The notes below the pieces were generated by a model. The model saw only the letters and a program-made list of their open reading frames with translations. It was not told the origin of the DNA and ran no database searches. DNA of 64,000 nucleotides from assembly GCA_965223485.1 (NCBI GenBank), contig OZ244993.1, positions 1,116,001 to 1,180,000 of the forward strand, in the 5' to 3' direction. Source of the stretch: VXPQ01 sp965223485 (GTDB taxonomy: Bacteria; Bacteroidota; Rhodothermia; Rhodothermales; VXPQ01). Position 1 is the first letter of the stretch, and every line of letters starts with the position of its first letter. This document shows, piece by piece, positions 1 through 7,794 of this stretch. The position numbers were made by a program, and so were the translations under genes.

Positions 1-140
1 ATACCTATGGGGCGGACGTGCGGTTCGTACTTTTTCTGTGCGGCTATTTCGACAGCGGTTATCTCGGGTATGAAGCCGCGGAAGGGATTGACTGGGTGTG
101 GGAGCACCGGGTCGATGATTTAGCAGAGTTGGGGCTTTAG
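1..140 (+). CDS. C-terminal end of a probable type II restriction endonuclease (partial)
   Basis: The frame is open from the left edge and ends at TAG 138-140, giving about 45 residues rich in aromatic and acidic side chains, including GYFDSGYLGYEAAEGIDWVW. The stop codon directly abuts the ATG of the DNA methyltransferase, the tight coupling expected of a restriction-modification operon. The tail reminds me of XamI/SalI-type endonucleases, but this is recollection and was not checked. Most of the gene lies outside the window, so no catalytic site can be seen. It could instead be any protein cotranscribed with the methylase. Confidence 0.45.
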   Translation, partial: TYGADVRFVLFLCGYFDSGYLGYEAAEGIDWVWEHRVDDLAELGL

Positions 141-1730
141 ATGCGGAAGACCATAGCAACACTGGAAGCACGGCGCCTTGCGTTGCAGGAGAAACTCGAC
201 GCAGGCAAGAACCGGGTCGAACGGAACCGGATGGGACAGTTCGCCACGCCTCAGGGCCTTGCTCTTGAAATTCTCCGGTATGCGAAGACGCATTTCGGAG
301 AGACGGGAACGGTCCGGTTCCTTGATCCGGCGGTCGGTACCGGCTCGTTTTATTCGGCGCTGTTGAGCGTTTTTCCCGCAAGTCGGGTCGAATCTTCCGT
401 CGGCTATGAAATAGATCCGCACTACGGGATTCCGGCGGCGGAACTGTGGCGGGAGGCTGGTCTTGACGTTCGCCTCGAGGATTTTACAAGGGCTATTCCT
501 CCGGATCGGACGGAGCGGTTTAATCTGTTGATTTGCAATCCGCCCTATGTGCGTCATCACCATATTGCTCCCGATGAGAAGCGGTCCATCCAGGCCCGGA
601 CCCGGAATGCCTGTGGCGTCGCCATCAATGGGCTGGCCGGACTGTATTGCTATTTTCTTGGTTTGTCTCATGCGTGGATGGAAGACGGCGGACTGGCCGG
701 CTGGCTTATTCCGAGCGAGTTCATGGACGTCAACTATGGGGCTTCCGTAAAACGTTATCTGCTTGACAAGGTGACCCTGCTGCACATTCACCGCTTCGAT
801 CCCAGTGAAGTGCAGTTCGGCGATGCGCTTGTTTCGTCCGCCATCGTTTGGCTCCGCAAGGAAAAGCCGCCGAGCAATCATGCTGTGCGCTTCACCTACG
901 GCGGTTCACTGGGGAATCCCAGGGTGGATCGCCTCGTGCAGGCTGAAGTGTTGCGCCGCGATCCGAAATGGACGCGGTATCCAATGGGTGAGAATCGCAA
1001 GGAAACGCATGCTCCGGTGCTTGCCGATTTTTTCCACATCAAGCGCGGTCTGGTAACTGGCAACAACAAATATTTTGTGCTACCCGCTGAGGAAATCGAA
1101 CGGCGCGGCTTGCCGCAGGAGATGTTTCGACCGTTGCTGCCGAGCCCCCGCTATCTTCCGGAAAACGAGGTTGCAGCAGATAGCGAAGGGAATCCCGTAC
1201 TGGACCGGCGTCTTTTCCTGCTGGATTGCAAATTGAAAGAAACCGAGATACGGAAACGGTACCCGAAGCTGTGGACTTATCTGTCTCAAGGGAAGGATCA
1301 GGGTATTCCCGAAGGGTATCTATGCCAGCGAAGGACCCCCTGGTATGCACAGGAAAACCGTCCGCCCGCCCCGTTTGTATGTACCTATCTTGGCCGGACC
1401 GGCACGAAAAACGGGAAGCCGTTCCGTTTTATTCTGAATCATTCCAGGGCAACGGCGGCCAATGTGTATCTGATGTTGTATCCGAAGGAGACGCTTGCTC
1501 GCGCGCTGCGTAAGGATCCGGATATGAAACGGCGCATCTGGACATTTCTGAACGATATATCTCCGGCAACCATGCTGAACGAGGGAAGGGTGTACGGCGG
1601 GGGGTTGCACAAGCTGGAGCCGAAAGAACTGGGAAACGTTCCCGCAGCGGCTATCGCGAACCTGTTGCCGGATGCGGCGCCGGCGCGTCGGCGGGAGCAA
1701 GGGGAATTGTTCGGGATGGGGGTTGCCTGA
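141..1730 (+). CDS. N6-adenine DNA methyltransferase (type II modification enzyme)
   Basis: This 529-residue protein is a class I SAM-dependent DNA methylase that would protect the host recognition site. Visible motifs are the motif X-like MGQFATP (31-37), motif I DPAVGTGSF (62-70), acidic motif II YEID (89-92) and the catalytic motif IV NPPY (133-136). This X-I-IV order is the gamma-class N6-adenine arrangement of Eco57I/TaqI-like enzymes. The remaining ~390 residues would hold target recognition. The length suits a stand-alone type II methylase and is too short for a fused type IIG enzyme. The ATG follows immediately on the stop of the upstream gene, probably its endonuclease. The recognition sequence cannot be read from the protein. 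Confidence 0.88.
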   Translation: MRKTIATLEARRLALQEKLDAGKNRVERNRMGQFATPQGLALEILRYAKTHFGETGTVRFLDPAVGTGSFYSALLSVFPASRVESSVGYEIDPHYGIPAAELWREAGLDVRLEDFTRAIPPDRTERFNLLICNPPYVRHHHIAPDEKRSIQARTRNACGVAINGLAGLYCYFLGLSHAWMEDGGLAGWLIPSEFMDVNYGASVKRYLLDKVTLLHIHRFDPSEVQFGDALVSSAIVWLRKEKPPSNHAVRFTYGGSLGNPRVDRLVQAEVLRRDPKWTRYPMGENRKETHAPVLADFFHIKRGLVTGNNKYFVLPAEEIERRGLPQEMFRPLLPSPRYLPENEVAADSEGNPVLDRRLFLLDCKLKETEIRKRYPKLWTYLSQGKDQGIPEGYLCQRRTPWYAQENRPPAPFVCTYLGRTGTKNGKPFRFILNHSRATAANVYLMLYPKETLARALRKDPDMKRRIWTFLNDISPATMLNEGRVYGGGLHKLEPKELGNVPAAAIANLLPDAAPARRREQGELFGMGVA

Positions 1731-1863
1731 AAAGTTGGCTATGGGGAGATTTGCGTGTTCCGCGCTATATTCTGCGCAGTTAACATCTTTCTATTTTTGT
1801 GTTACGAATTGATACTCCAAACGGTTTGTCGATTGGGCACGGTTCTCAAATTGACCAGATACT

Positions 1864-4800
1864 ATGACTCTTCAAGGAGGACCCGCAGACAAACTCGGCA
1901 ACCGCTACGAGAAGTGGTGGACGCTGTCGGAATTCGTTCGCATGTTGGACGACGACGCGGAAGCCATTCGCATTGAAGACCCCAATGCCGAGAAGGCGGA
2001 GTTTGTCGTGACAGTAGGCCCGCGAAGCGAGTATCATCAGGCGAAACGCAGTCACCCGAACGGCAAGTGGAGTTTTGCCGACCTTAAAAGAGACGGGCTT
2101 CTCCGGGCCATTGGTCAACAACTGACAGGCAATGACAATCGGTTCGTTTTCGTATCGGGCAGTGAGGCTCGTGAGCTTTCAGAATTGTGCGAAGATGCGA
2201 ATAGCGCAGAGTCATTAGAAGAGTTCGAGGGTGTTTTTCTCGCGGCTAATAAGGATCGCAAGAAACGGTTCGACAAATTACTTGGCTTGTGGGCATGCGA
2301 TGTGCCAACAGCATTTGAGTGCCTGCAGCGGGTTGATGTCCGAACGATTGGCGATCATGAGCTTGAGAAAAAGGTTCTATGGGGACTACGGGCATTATTT
2401 TTAGCAGACTGGAATGCAGTGATGGAAGCCTTGCGAGGAATTGCCGAAGACTCCGTACACCGCACGCATACCCGTCAATCTCTCATCACAAATCTAGCTC
2501 GTCGTGGTTACGAAATGCGGTGCCTCCAAAGGCCTGAGCAGGCAGCCATTGCCGTGCAAACGGCAACCGATGAATGGTACTTGGACAGCGTGCGTCGCAG
2601 ACTCATTCGAAAAACCCTCGTCTCAAGGACAGCGACAAGCAAACTACTCTCACGACTGGAAGGGACTTCTACCGACAGTGTGATGACGGGTCGAGCTGGC
2701 TCCGGGAAAACAGCTTGCGTCATTGAGGTGGTAGACTCTCTACGCGAGCAAGGCATACCCGTCCTGGCACTTCGGCTTGACCACCTCTCTTCATTATCCA
2801 CCACATCGAAGCTCGGACAACATATCGGTCTCGAAGAATCGCCAGCCCTTGTACTCGAAGCGGCAGCGGAATCCGCTGGCCGTCCAGGCGTTCTGATCAT
2901 TGATCAGTTGGATGCGGTGAGTACAATGTCCGGGAGGTTCTCCGGCGCGTTCGATCTCGTTGAGCAGCTGCTTATAGAGGTGCGCAGAAAGCGAGTGCGG
3001 GTCCCGCTTCATACCGTCGTCGTGTGCCGCGAATTCGATTGGGGAAATGATTCCCGTCTGCGACAACTCATGCCGCCCGATTCAAAAGCACAGGTGGATG
3101 TCGGCGAGTTTGAGATTGCCGAAGTAAAGAAGATTCTGGTTGATGCGGGTTTCGATCCAGAACGTTTTCGACAGCGTCAACTGAATCTCCTTCGACTTCC
3201 GCAGAATCTGTCTCTATTTCTTGAATCTGACTTTGAGGTGTCGAGCACACCCGCATTCGATACAGCGAAGGGTATCTTTGACGAGTACTGGACCAAGAAG
3301 CGGCAATCGGTGGCGGAACGGGTCGCACCTTCACCTGATCAGTGGATGGCTGCAGTGGAGACACTCTGTGATGCAATGACATCCTCTCAGCAGCTCTCCG
3401 TGCCTAAGGAAAAGCTGGACACACCTTCTCCCGATTATCTTAACCAGTTGGCTTCGGAGGGTGTGCTTACTTTCGACGGGCACTGCTACGGATTCGGTCA
3501 CGAGAGTTTCTTCGACTATTGTTTTGCGCGAACATTCTGCAATCGGCCGCAATCAGTGGTGTCTTTTCTGAAAGCATCGGAGCAGCACCTGTTCCGCCGT
3601 GCTCAGGTCCGGCAGGTGCTGACTTATCTTCGCGATGCTAATCCTGGTCGGTACGTCACGGAACTACGCAATCTGTTATCAGACAAGGATATCCGACCAC
3701 ATATCAAGGATCTTACATTTTCGCTCCTTGCGGAAGTCACGGATCCGACCGAGGAAGAATGGACCATTTGGGAAGAGTGGACAGTGCCAGCACTCAATGC
3801 TGCCAAGAAAGGAACGCCGAACTCAGACAAGTTGTCAGCAATCGCATGGCGTCGGTTTCGTGGTTCATCATCGTGGTTTACGTTCGCCGATGAGCGCGGC
3901 GAGATCAGGGGCTGGCTCGCCTCAGGCAACGACCGCCTCGTCAATAAGGCGGTGAACTACCTGATAAACCATCAACGCCATTCACCGGATCGTGTGGTTG
4001 CTCTGCTCAAACCGTACACCGACTGTGGCGAAGAATGGGTGGGACGGCTTCGGTCCATCATGGCATGGTCCCGTCACCACAAGAGCCGCCGTTCCTTTGA
4101 TTTCTTTCTAGAGCTCCTGGACAAAGGCACACTTGATCAGCTTCATGAGCCCACCGCAGTGGGTACCGCATTCTGGAGCATGCCTCACGATTTAATTAAG
4201 CATCGCCCCAAATGGGTTCCGGAGATTCTGGCCCACTGGTTGCGACGACGTTTTACCATTATGTGCACAGCCAGCGATGACCTGCGTTATCCACAATTTC
4301 TTGGCCACGATCACTCCGCTGCGCAGATATTTATCCATTCCGCCGAGAGTGTTCCCTCGGTGTTCGTGCAGCATGTGCTTCCCGTTGTTCTCGAAATCTC
4401 GGATTCTACCGTGGTCGGTGATATGCCACCCAAGGGTGATGCGGTGTGGAAGTATCTCATGAAGACCTCGGATCCAAGCGTCAAGGATGCTTGCCTCTCG
4501 AGTTTGGCCGGGGCGCTTGCCACGCTTGCATGTCAGGACAGCGCGGATCTACCTGATCTGATTGCTGATTTGCGCCAACGCGACACGCATGTAGCAAATC
4601 ATTTGCTACTGGCTCTCTATACCGGTGGAGCCGCACACTACGCTGACGAGGCGGCCTCATTGTTGTGCGATGAGACATGGCGCTTCTGGTGTGGGTTCAT
4701 CGATAACCCATATTGGTGCGCGAGGGAAATGATTCGGGCGGTGATTCCCCATTGCACGGCCGAACATCGGGAGAGGCTCGAGGCTGTAATTCTTGGCTAC

Positions 4801-6408
4801 GTTTCTCCCTATGAACGTACCGTAGACGGGTATAAATGGACTGGAAGGAGCCGCTTTGCTTTGCTCTCGGAGATACCGGCAGAGTTGCGCAGTGCCCGCG
4901 CAAACATTCATGTTATGGAACTGAAACGGAAATTCGATGAGCCGGAAGGCGAGCCGGAGGGGAGCACAGGGGGATTTGTTCGGTCGCCAATCGAAAAGGA
5001 TGCCACCGACAAAATGACAGACAAACAGTGGCTTCGCGCAATCGCGAAATACCGTTCGGATAATCGAATGGATTGGACCAATTCAGGCGATGGGCTCAAG
5101 GGCGGCGCGCTGGAGTTGGCGCGAGTTCTTGAGCAACGAGTGAAGGAAGAGCCGAAAAGATTCGGTCTACTCAGCCTCAAGTTTCCCGTGGACGCGAATC
5201 CTTTCTATCTGGAGCGTACGCTTGCCGGTTTGAAGGATGCTACAGTTCCAGTAGACCTCAAGCTCCAGGTTTGTCACAAGGCTTTTACAGACTCGCCTCA
5301 GGAGTGTGGCAAGTGGATTACTGATGTCCTCGGAGCAATTAAGGACCCACTTCCGGACGATGCTATTGACATGCTTCATTGGCTTGCAACGGAATACGAA
5401 GATCCCACCACAGAAGGATGGCAAGAAGATGCCGGTGGCGGTCGACCGTACTACAACGGCGATATCCATATGAACGGCGTCAATACCACGCGCGGAAGAG
5501 CGGCAGACGCCATCCGGGATCTCATCGCTACCGACAGCAACTATATCGACCGCTTCCGTCCGACTTTGGAACTCATGGTGAAGGATCCAAGCGTGTCCGT
5601 GTTATCATGTGTTGCCGGAGCACTCTGGGCCGTAGCCTACCATGATCTTGCGCTCGGTATATCGCTTTTCTTGAACATGGTATCCAACCTGTCGGAGGAT
5701 CGCCTGTTCTCGACGTACCATGTTCGTTGTTTCATTCGTGACAATCTGTACGGCTGCTTCGCTGACTTGCGACCGATCATTGAGCGTATGCTCCGATCTT
5801 CCGCTCTGGAAGTCTGTGAGGTTGGCGCAAGACAGGCAAGCATTGCTGCTCTGATACACAAGGAAAGAGCCGTTGACCTCGCGGACGAGGCGATACAAGG
5901 CAATGCTCGGCATCGCCTTGGCGTTGCACAGGTCGCCTCGGACTACATTGCTGTGTCGGAGTATCGGGATTGGTGCGAAACAAGACTTGCTGTCTTGTTC
6001 AATGACGACGATGAAGACGTACGGCGCGAAGCGGCATCCTGCTTCCGATCTTTGCGGGGCAAGGCCCTCGACAGGTACGAAAACTTGATCGTGGCTTTCT
6101 CTGACAGCAAAGCATATCAAGAGGATTCATACTCAATTCTTAGCGCCTTGGAAGAATCACTGAAACCGCTGCCGGGTGTGACGTGCATGATCTGCGAAAA
6201 ATTCTTTGATCGTTTTTCTGACGAGGCAAAGGATATTCGGACAGGGCGCAGCGCAGATACGTACACCATCCCGAAGCTCATTTTCCGGACGTACCAACAG
6301 CACCAGAACGATGATAAATGGGCCTCGCGTTCGCTAGATCTGATTGATCGTCTCTGTCTGGAAGAGGTTCATGCTGCTGAACGCGAGTTTGAGCAATTCG
6401 AGCGGTGA
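1864..6408 (+). CDS. Nuclease-STAND NTPase with helical-repeat C-terminus (Avs-like defence candidate)
   Basis: This 1514-residue protein has three parts. Residues ~1-130 look like a PD-(D/E)XK nuclease of the Cap4/dsDND type: an opening GGPADKLGNRYE, an acidic AEF near 45-47 and the QAK core at 59-61 in YHQAKRS. Residues ~250-500 are a P-loop NTPase with Walker A GRAGSGKT (276-283) and Walker B VLIIDQLD (343-350), as in STAND/NACHT ATPases. The remaining ~1000 residues are helical, HEAT-like, without enzymatic motifs, and would act as the sensor. This order (effector nuclease, STAND switch, long sensor) is that of antiviral STAND (Avs) proteins. It is transcribed alone, 133 bases after the methylase. 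An AAGGAGG at 1873-1879 lies inside the ORF with no in-frame start behind it, so the first ATG is kept. The trigger and exact family are unknown. Confidence 0.72.
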   Translation: MTLQGGPADKLGNRYEKWWTLSEFVRMLDDDAEAIRIEDPNAEKAEFVVTVGPRSEYHQAKRSHPNGKWSFADLKRDGLLRAIGQQLTGNDNRFVFVSGSEARELSELCEDANSAESLEEFEGVFLAANKDRKKRFDKLLGLWACDVPTAFECLQRVDVRTIGDHELEKKVLWGLRALFLADWNAVMEALRGIAEDSVHRTHTRQSLITNLARRGYEMRCLQRPEQAAIAVQTATDEWYLDSVRRRLIRKTLVSRTATSKLLSRLEGTSTDSVMTGRAGSGKTACVIEVVDSLREQGIPVLALRLDHLSSLSTTSKLGQHIGLEESPALVLEAAAESAGRPGVLIIDQLDAVSTMSGRFSGAFDLVEQLLIEVRRKRVRVPLHTVVVCREFDWGNDSRLRQLMPPDSKAQVDVGEFEIAEVKKILVDAGFDPERFRQRQLNLLRLPQNLSLFLESDFEVSSTPAFDTAKGIFDEYWTKKRQSVAERVAPSPDQWMAAVETLCDAMTSSQQLSVPKEKLDTPSPDYLNQLASEGVLTFDGHCYGFGHESFFDYCFARTFCNRPQSVVSFLKASEQHLFRRAQVRQVLTYLRDANPGRYVTELRNLLSDKDIRPHIKDLTFSLLAEVTDPTEEEWTIWEEWTVPALNAAKKGTPNSDKLSAIAWRRFRGSSSWFTFADERGEIRGWLASGNDRLVNKAVNYLINHQRHSPDRVVALLKPYTDCGEEWVGRLRSIMAWSRHHKSRRSFDFFLELLDKGTLDQLHEPTAVGTAFWSMPHDLIKHRPKWVPEILAHWLRRRFTIMCTASDDLRYPQFLGHDHSAAQIFIHSAESVPSVFVQHVLPVVLEISDSTVVGDMPPKGDAVWKYLMKTSDPSVKDACLSSLAGALATLACQDSADLPDLIADLRQRDTHVANHLLLALYTGGAAHYADEAASLLCDETWRFWCGFIDNPYWCAREMIRAVIPHCTAEHRERLEAVILGYVSPYERTVDGYKWTGRSRFALLSEIPAELRSARANIHVMELKRKFDEPEGEPEGSTGGFVRSPIEKDATDKMTDKQWLRAIAKYRSDNRMDWTNSGDGLKGGALELARVLEQRVKEEPKRFGLLSLKFPVDANPFYLERTLAGLKDATVPVDLKLQVCHKAFTDSPQECGKWITDVLGAIKDPLPDDAIDMLHWLATEYEDPTTEGWQEDAGGGRPYYNGDIHMNGVNTTRGRAADAIRDLIATDSNYIDRFRPTLELMVKDPSVSVLSCVAGALWAVAYHDLALGISLFLNMVSNLSEDRLFSTYHVRCFIRDNLYGCFADLRPIIERMLRSSALEVCEVGARQASIAALIHKERAVDLADEAIQGNARHRLGVAQVASDYIAVSEYRDWCETRLAVLFNDDDEDVRREAASCFRSLRGKALDRYENLIVAFSDSKAYQEDSYSILSALEESLKPLPGVTCMICEKFFDRFSDEAKDIRTGRSADTYTIPKLIFRTYQQHQNDDKWASRSLDLIDRLCLEEVHAAEREFEQFER

Positions 6409-6579
6409 TTGCAAGATAGACCGCTTGGCAACGGAGCATGGTTTGGCAGTTCGCTGAAGGGGCCTGCCTTGGCAGGTAATCATAGCATTGGAGCTAAAGG
6501 CAATTCTCGGGCAAGGACGGAGAGTGATGCAACGGAGAGTTGTGCGTTATACTGTGACACCGTACATTCAATGTTATGA

Positions 6580-6651
6580 CCGTTTGCTCCAAGCGCCACT
6601 GGGGCTTGCACCGGTGACATCGACTACTTGAACCTGGAGGATTACCACTAA
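6580..6651 (+). pseudogene. Remnant of a HigB-type toxin C-terminus
   Basis: The frame ending at TAA 6649-6651 reads ...GDIDYLNLEDYH, the ending typical of HigB/RelE-like toxins, and its stop overlaps the ATG of the HigA-type gene as TAATG. That frame is closed by TGA at 6577-6579, so only 23 codons remain. A neighbouring frame just upstream reads VCSKRHWGL, loosely like the toxin core strand, which suggests frameshift plus 5' loss. The toxin is therefore probably dead. Only the tail motif and its position relative to higA support this call. Confidence 0.5.
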
Positions 6652-6956
6652 TGGCTATCGATGGCGTCAAAGTGAACATGACTCCCTCGCATCCCGGCGA
6701 CTTCATCCGCACGGAAATCCTTGAGGAGTTGGACCTGAGTGTGACGAAGGCGGCAGAGATTCTGGGCGTTCGCCGGGCAACGCTTTCGGATTTGGTGCAC
6801 GGCCATGCCGCGCTATCGCCGGAGATGGCCCTGCGCATCGAAAAGGCTTTTGGCACGCCCATGGACCTTATGCTGCGGATGCAGGCCTGGTACGATGCTG
6901 CGCGGATGCGGGCCCGGGCAGGCGAGATCAGCGTTCGGCGCTACGAACCTGCGTGA
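6651..6956 (+). CDS. higA: HigA-family XRE antitoxin (orphan)
   Basis: This 101-residue protein begins its conserved region with MTPSHPGDFIRTEILEEL and carries a helix-turn-helix (VTKAAEILGVRRATLSDLVHG, about residues 31-51), followed by the family tail with ALRIEKAFGTPMDLMLRMQ. It matches the HigA/VapI addiction-module antitoxin group, which binds its own promoter and neutralises HigB. Normally it lies directly downstream of higB; here only a decayed HigB tail overlaps its start. An antitoxin without a working partner may survive as a repressor or as protection against homologous toxins. Its own ribosome-binding site would be GGAGG at 6636-6640, inside the old toxin tail. Confidence 0.85.
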   Translation: MAIDGVKVNMTPSHPGDFIRTEILEELDLSVTKAAEILGVRRATLSDLVHGHAALSPEMALRIEKAFGTPMDLMLRMQAWYDAARMRARAGEISVRRYEPA

Positions 6957-6964
6957 AAGGGGGA

Positions 6965-7197
6965 GCGGGCGTGTCCGCTAAACTGTGTAAGCGGGATTAT
7001 TGTTCAATAGGGACTCTGTCCCCGTAGAGTATGACGAACTGGTTGAGGGGGCGTTCTTCCAGTCGCGTATGGGTTGCTTCCACTGCTTCGAGGCTTTCCG
7101 CAGGACCTGCCTTTGTGAATGTTTTCCGAATAGGGCGCTTGGAAGATTCAACTCCCCTGCCGGATGTGTCTAACGAGGCTGATGACCGAATGTGCAC
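6965..7197 (-). pseudogene. Terminal remnant of an IS256-like (mutator-type) element
   Basis: On the minus strand a short open stretch ends with LNQFVILYGDRVPIEQ, which resembles the extreme C-terminus of mutator-type (IS256 family) transposases. About 10-30 bases past its stop lies TTACACAGTTTAGCGGACAC (minus strand; plus 6971-6990), like the terminal inverted repeats recalled for this family. The rest of the transposase is missing and the other end was not found in the window. I read it as one end of a deleted insertion sequence. The assignment rests on family memory, not on a search. Confidence 0.4.
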
Positions 7198-7247
7198 ACG
7201 GCCGGCTTATTTGAGACCGAAGCAGTTCGCAGAGGCGTGGGTATTTC

Positions 7248-7688
7248 ATGAGAGAATGCAATCTCCGTCATTGCGCCGACGCCCGTCCACGCACAACGAA
7301 GCCGAAGGACGCAGGATCGTCGCTCGATGCTACGGGAAATGAAACAAAACGCCGAAACCCATATACTATTTCCTGCAAATCATCCGCGAAAGCCGTGATC
7401 GATACCCTTTCCATCGTTGAAAGCCTTACCGACGCAGGCGTCGAACAGAAACAGGCCAAAGCGCACGCCCAAGCGATTGCGAATGCCGTAAGCGAGCAAC
7501 GCAAGGACGGTGTCATGCATTCAGACCTTGCCGATCTGAAAGCAGGTATCGTCGCGAACAAGGCGGGGATCGATGCGAACAAGGCGGGGATCGATGCGAA
7601 CAAGGCGGGGATCGATGCCCTGAAATGGATGGCAGGCGTAAACATGGCGATTACGCTTGCTCTGTTCGCCGTCGTTCTCGCCGGGTAG
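7248..7688 (+). CDS. Coiled-coil protein with C-terminal membrane anchor
   Basis: The convincing part runs from about residue 50 (VIDTLSIVESLTDAGVEQKQAK) to the end. An amphipathic helix is followed by a heptad repeat I(V/D)ANKAG three times plus IDALKWM, then a hydrophobic segment (VNMAITLALFAVVLAG) at the C-terminus. It resembles small DUF1640/CCDC90-like coiled-coil membrane proteins, whose role is poorly known. The first ~49 residues look untranslated or non-conserved; GTG at 7395 would give a 97-residue protein, but neither start has a good ribosome-binding site. The four asparagine/alanine-rich heptads would form one continuous coil. No neighbour explains its function. Confidence 0.55.
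   Translation: MRECNLRHCADARPRTTKPKDAGSSLDATGNETKRRNPYTISCKSSAKAVIDTLSIVESLTDAGVEQKQAKAHAQAIANAVSEQRKDGVMHSDLADLKAGIVANKAGIDANKAGIDANKAGIDALKWMAGVNMAITLALFAVVLAG
7548..7619 (+). repeat. 21-bp tandem repeat encoding coiled-coil heptads
   Basis: Three 21-bp units (7548-7568, 7569-7589, 7590-7610) and a partial fourth encode IVANKAG, IDANKAG, IDANKAG and IDA. Units two and three are identical; unit one differs at two positions. Because the unit is exactly seven codons, gain or loss of a copy keeps both reading frame and heptad register. Confidence 0.9.
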
Positions 7689-7794
7689 CCGGGAACCGGG
7701 AGACTACGATGTTTGCCGGGAGTTGCTGAGCAGGCGCTTGCTTTTCTTGAAGCGCATCCCGAAACCCATCAGCGTTCGGCGGTACCCCGCTCTA

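Noticed and set aside
1873..1879. A perfect AAGGAGG inside the start of the nuclease-STAND gene, suggesting a later start.
   Set aside because: No in-frame ATG, GTG or TTG lies at a suitable distance downstream, and the residues before it belong to the conserved opening.
6463..6476. CCTGCC-TT-GGCAGG hairpin after the STAND gene as a terminator.
   Set aside because: No following T-run and only a two-base loop, so it is not a convincing intrinsic terminator.
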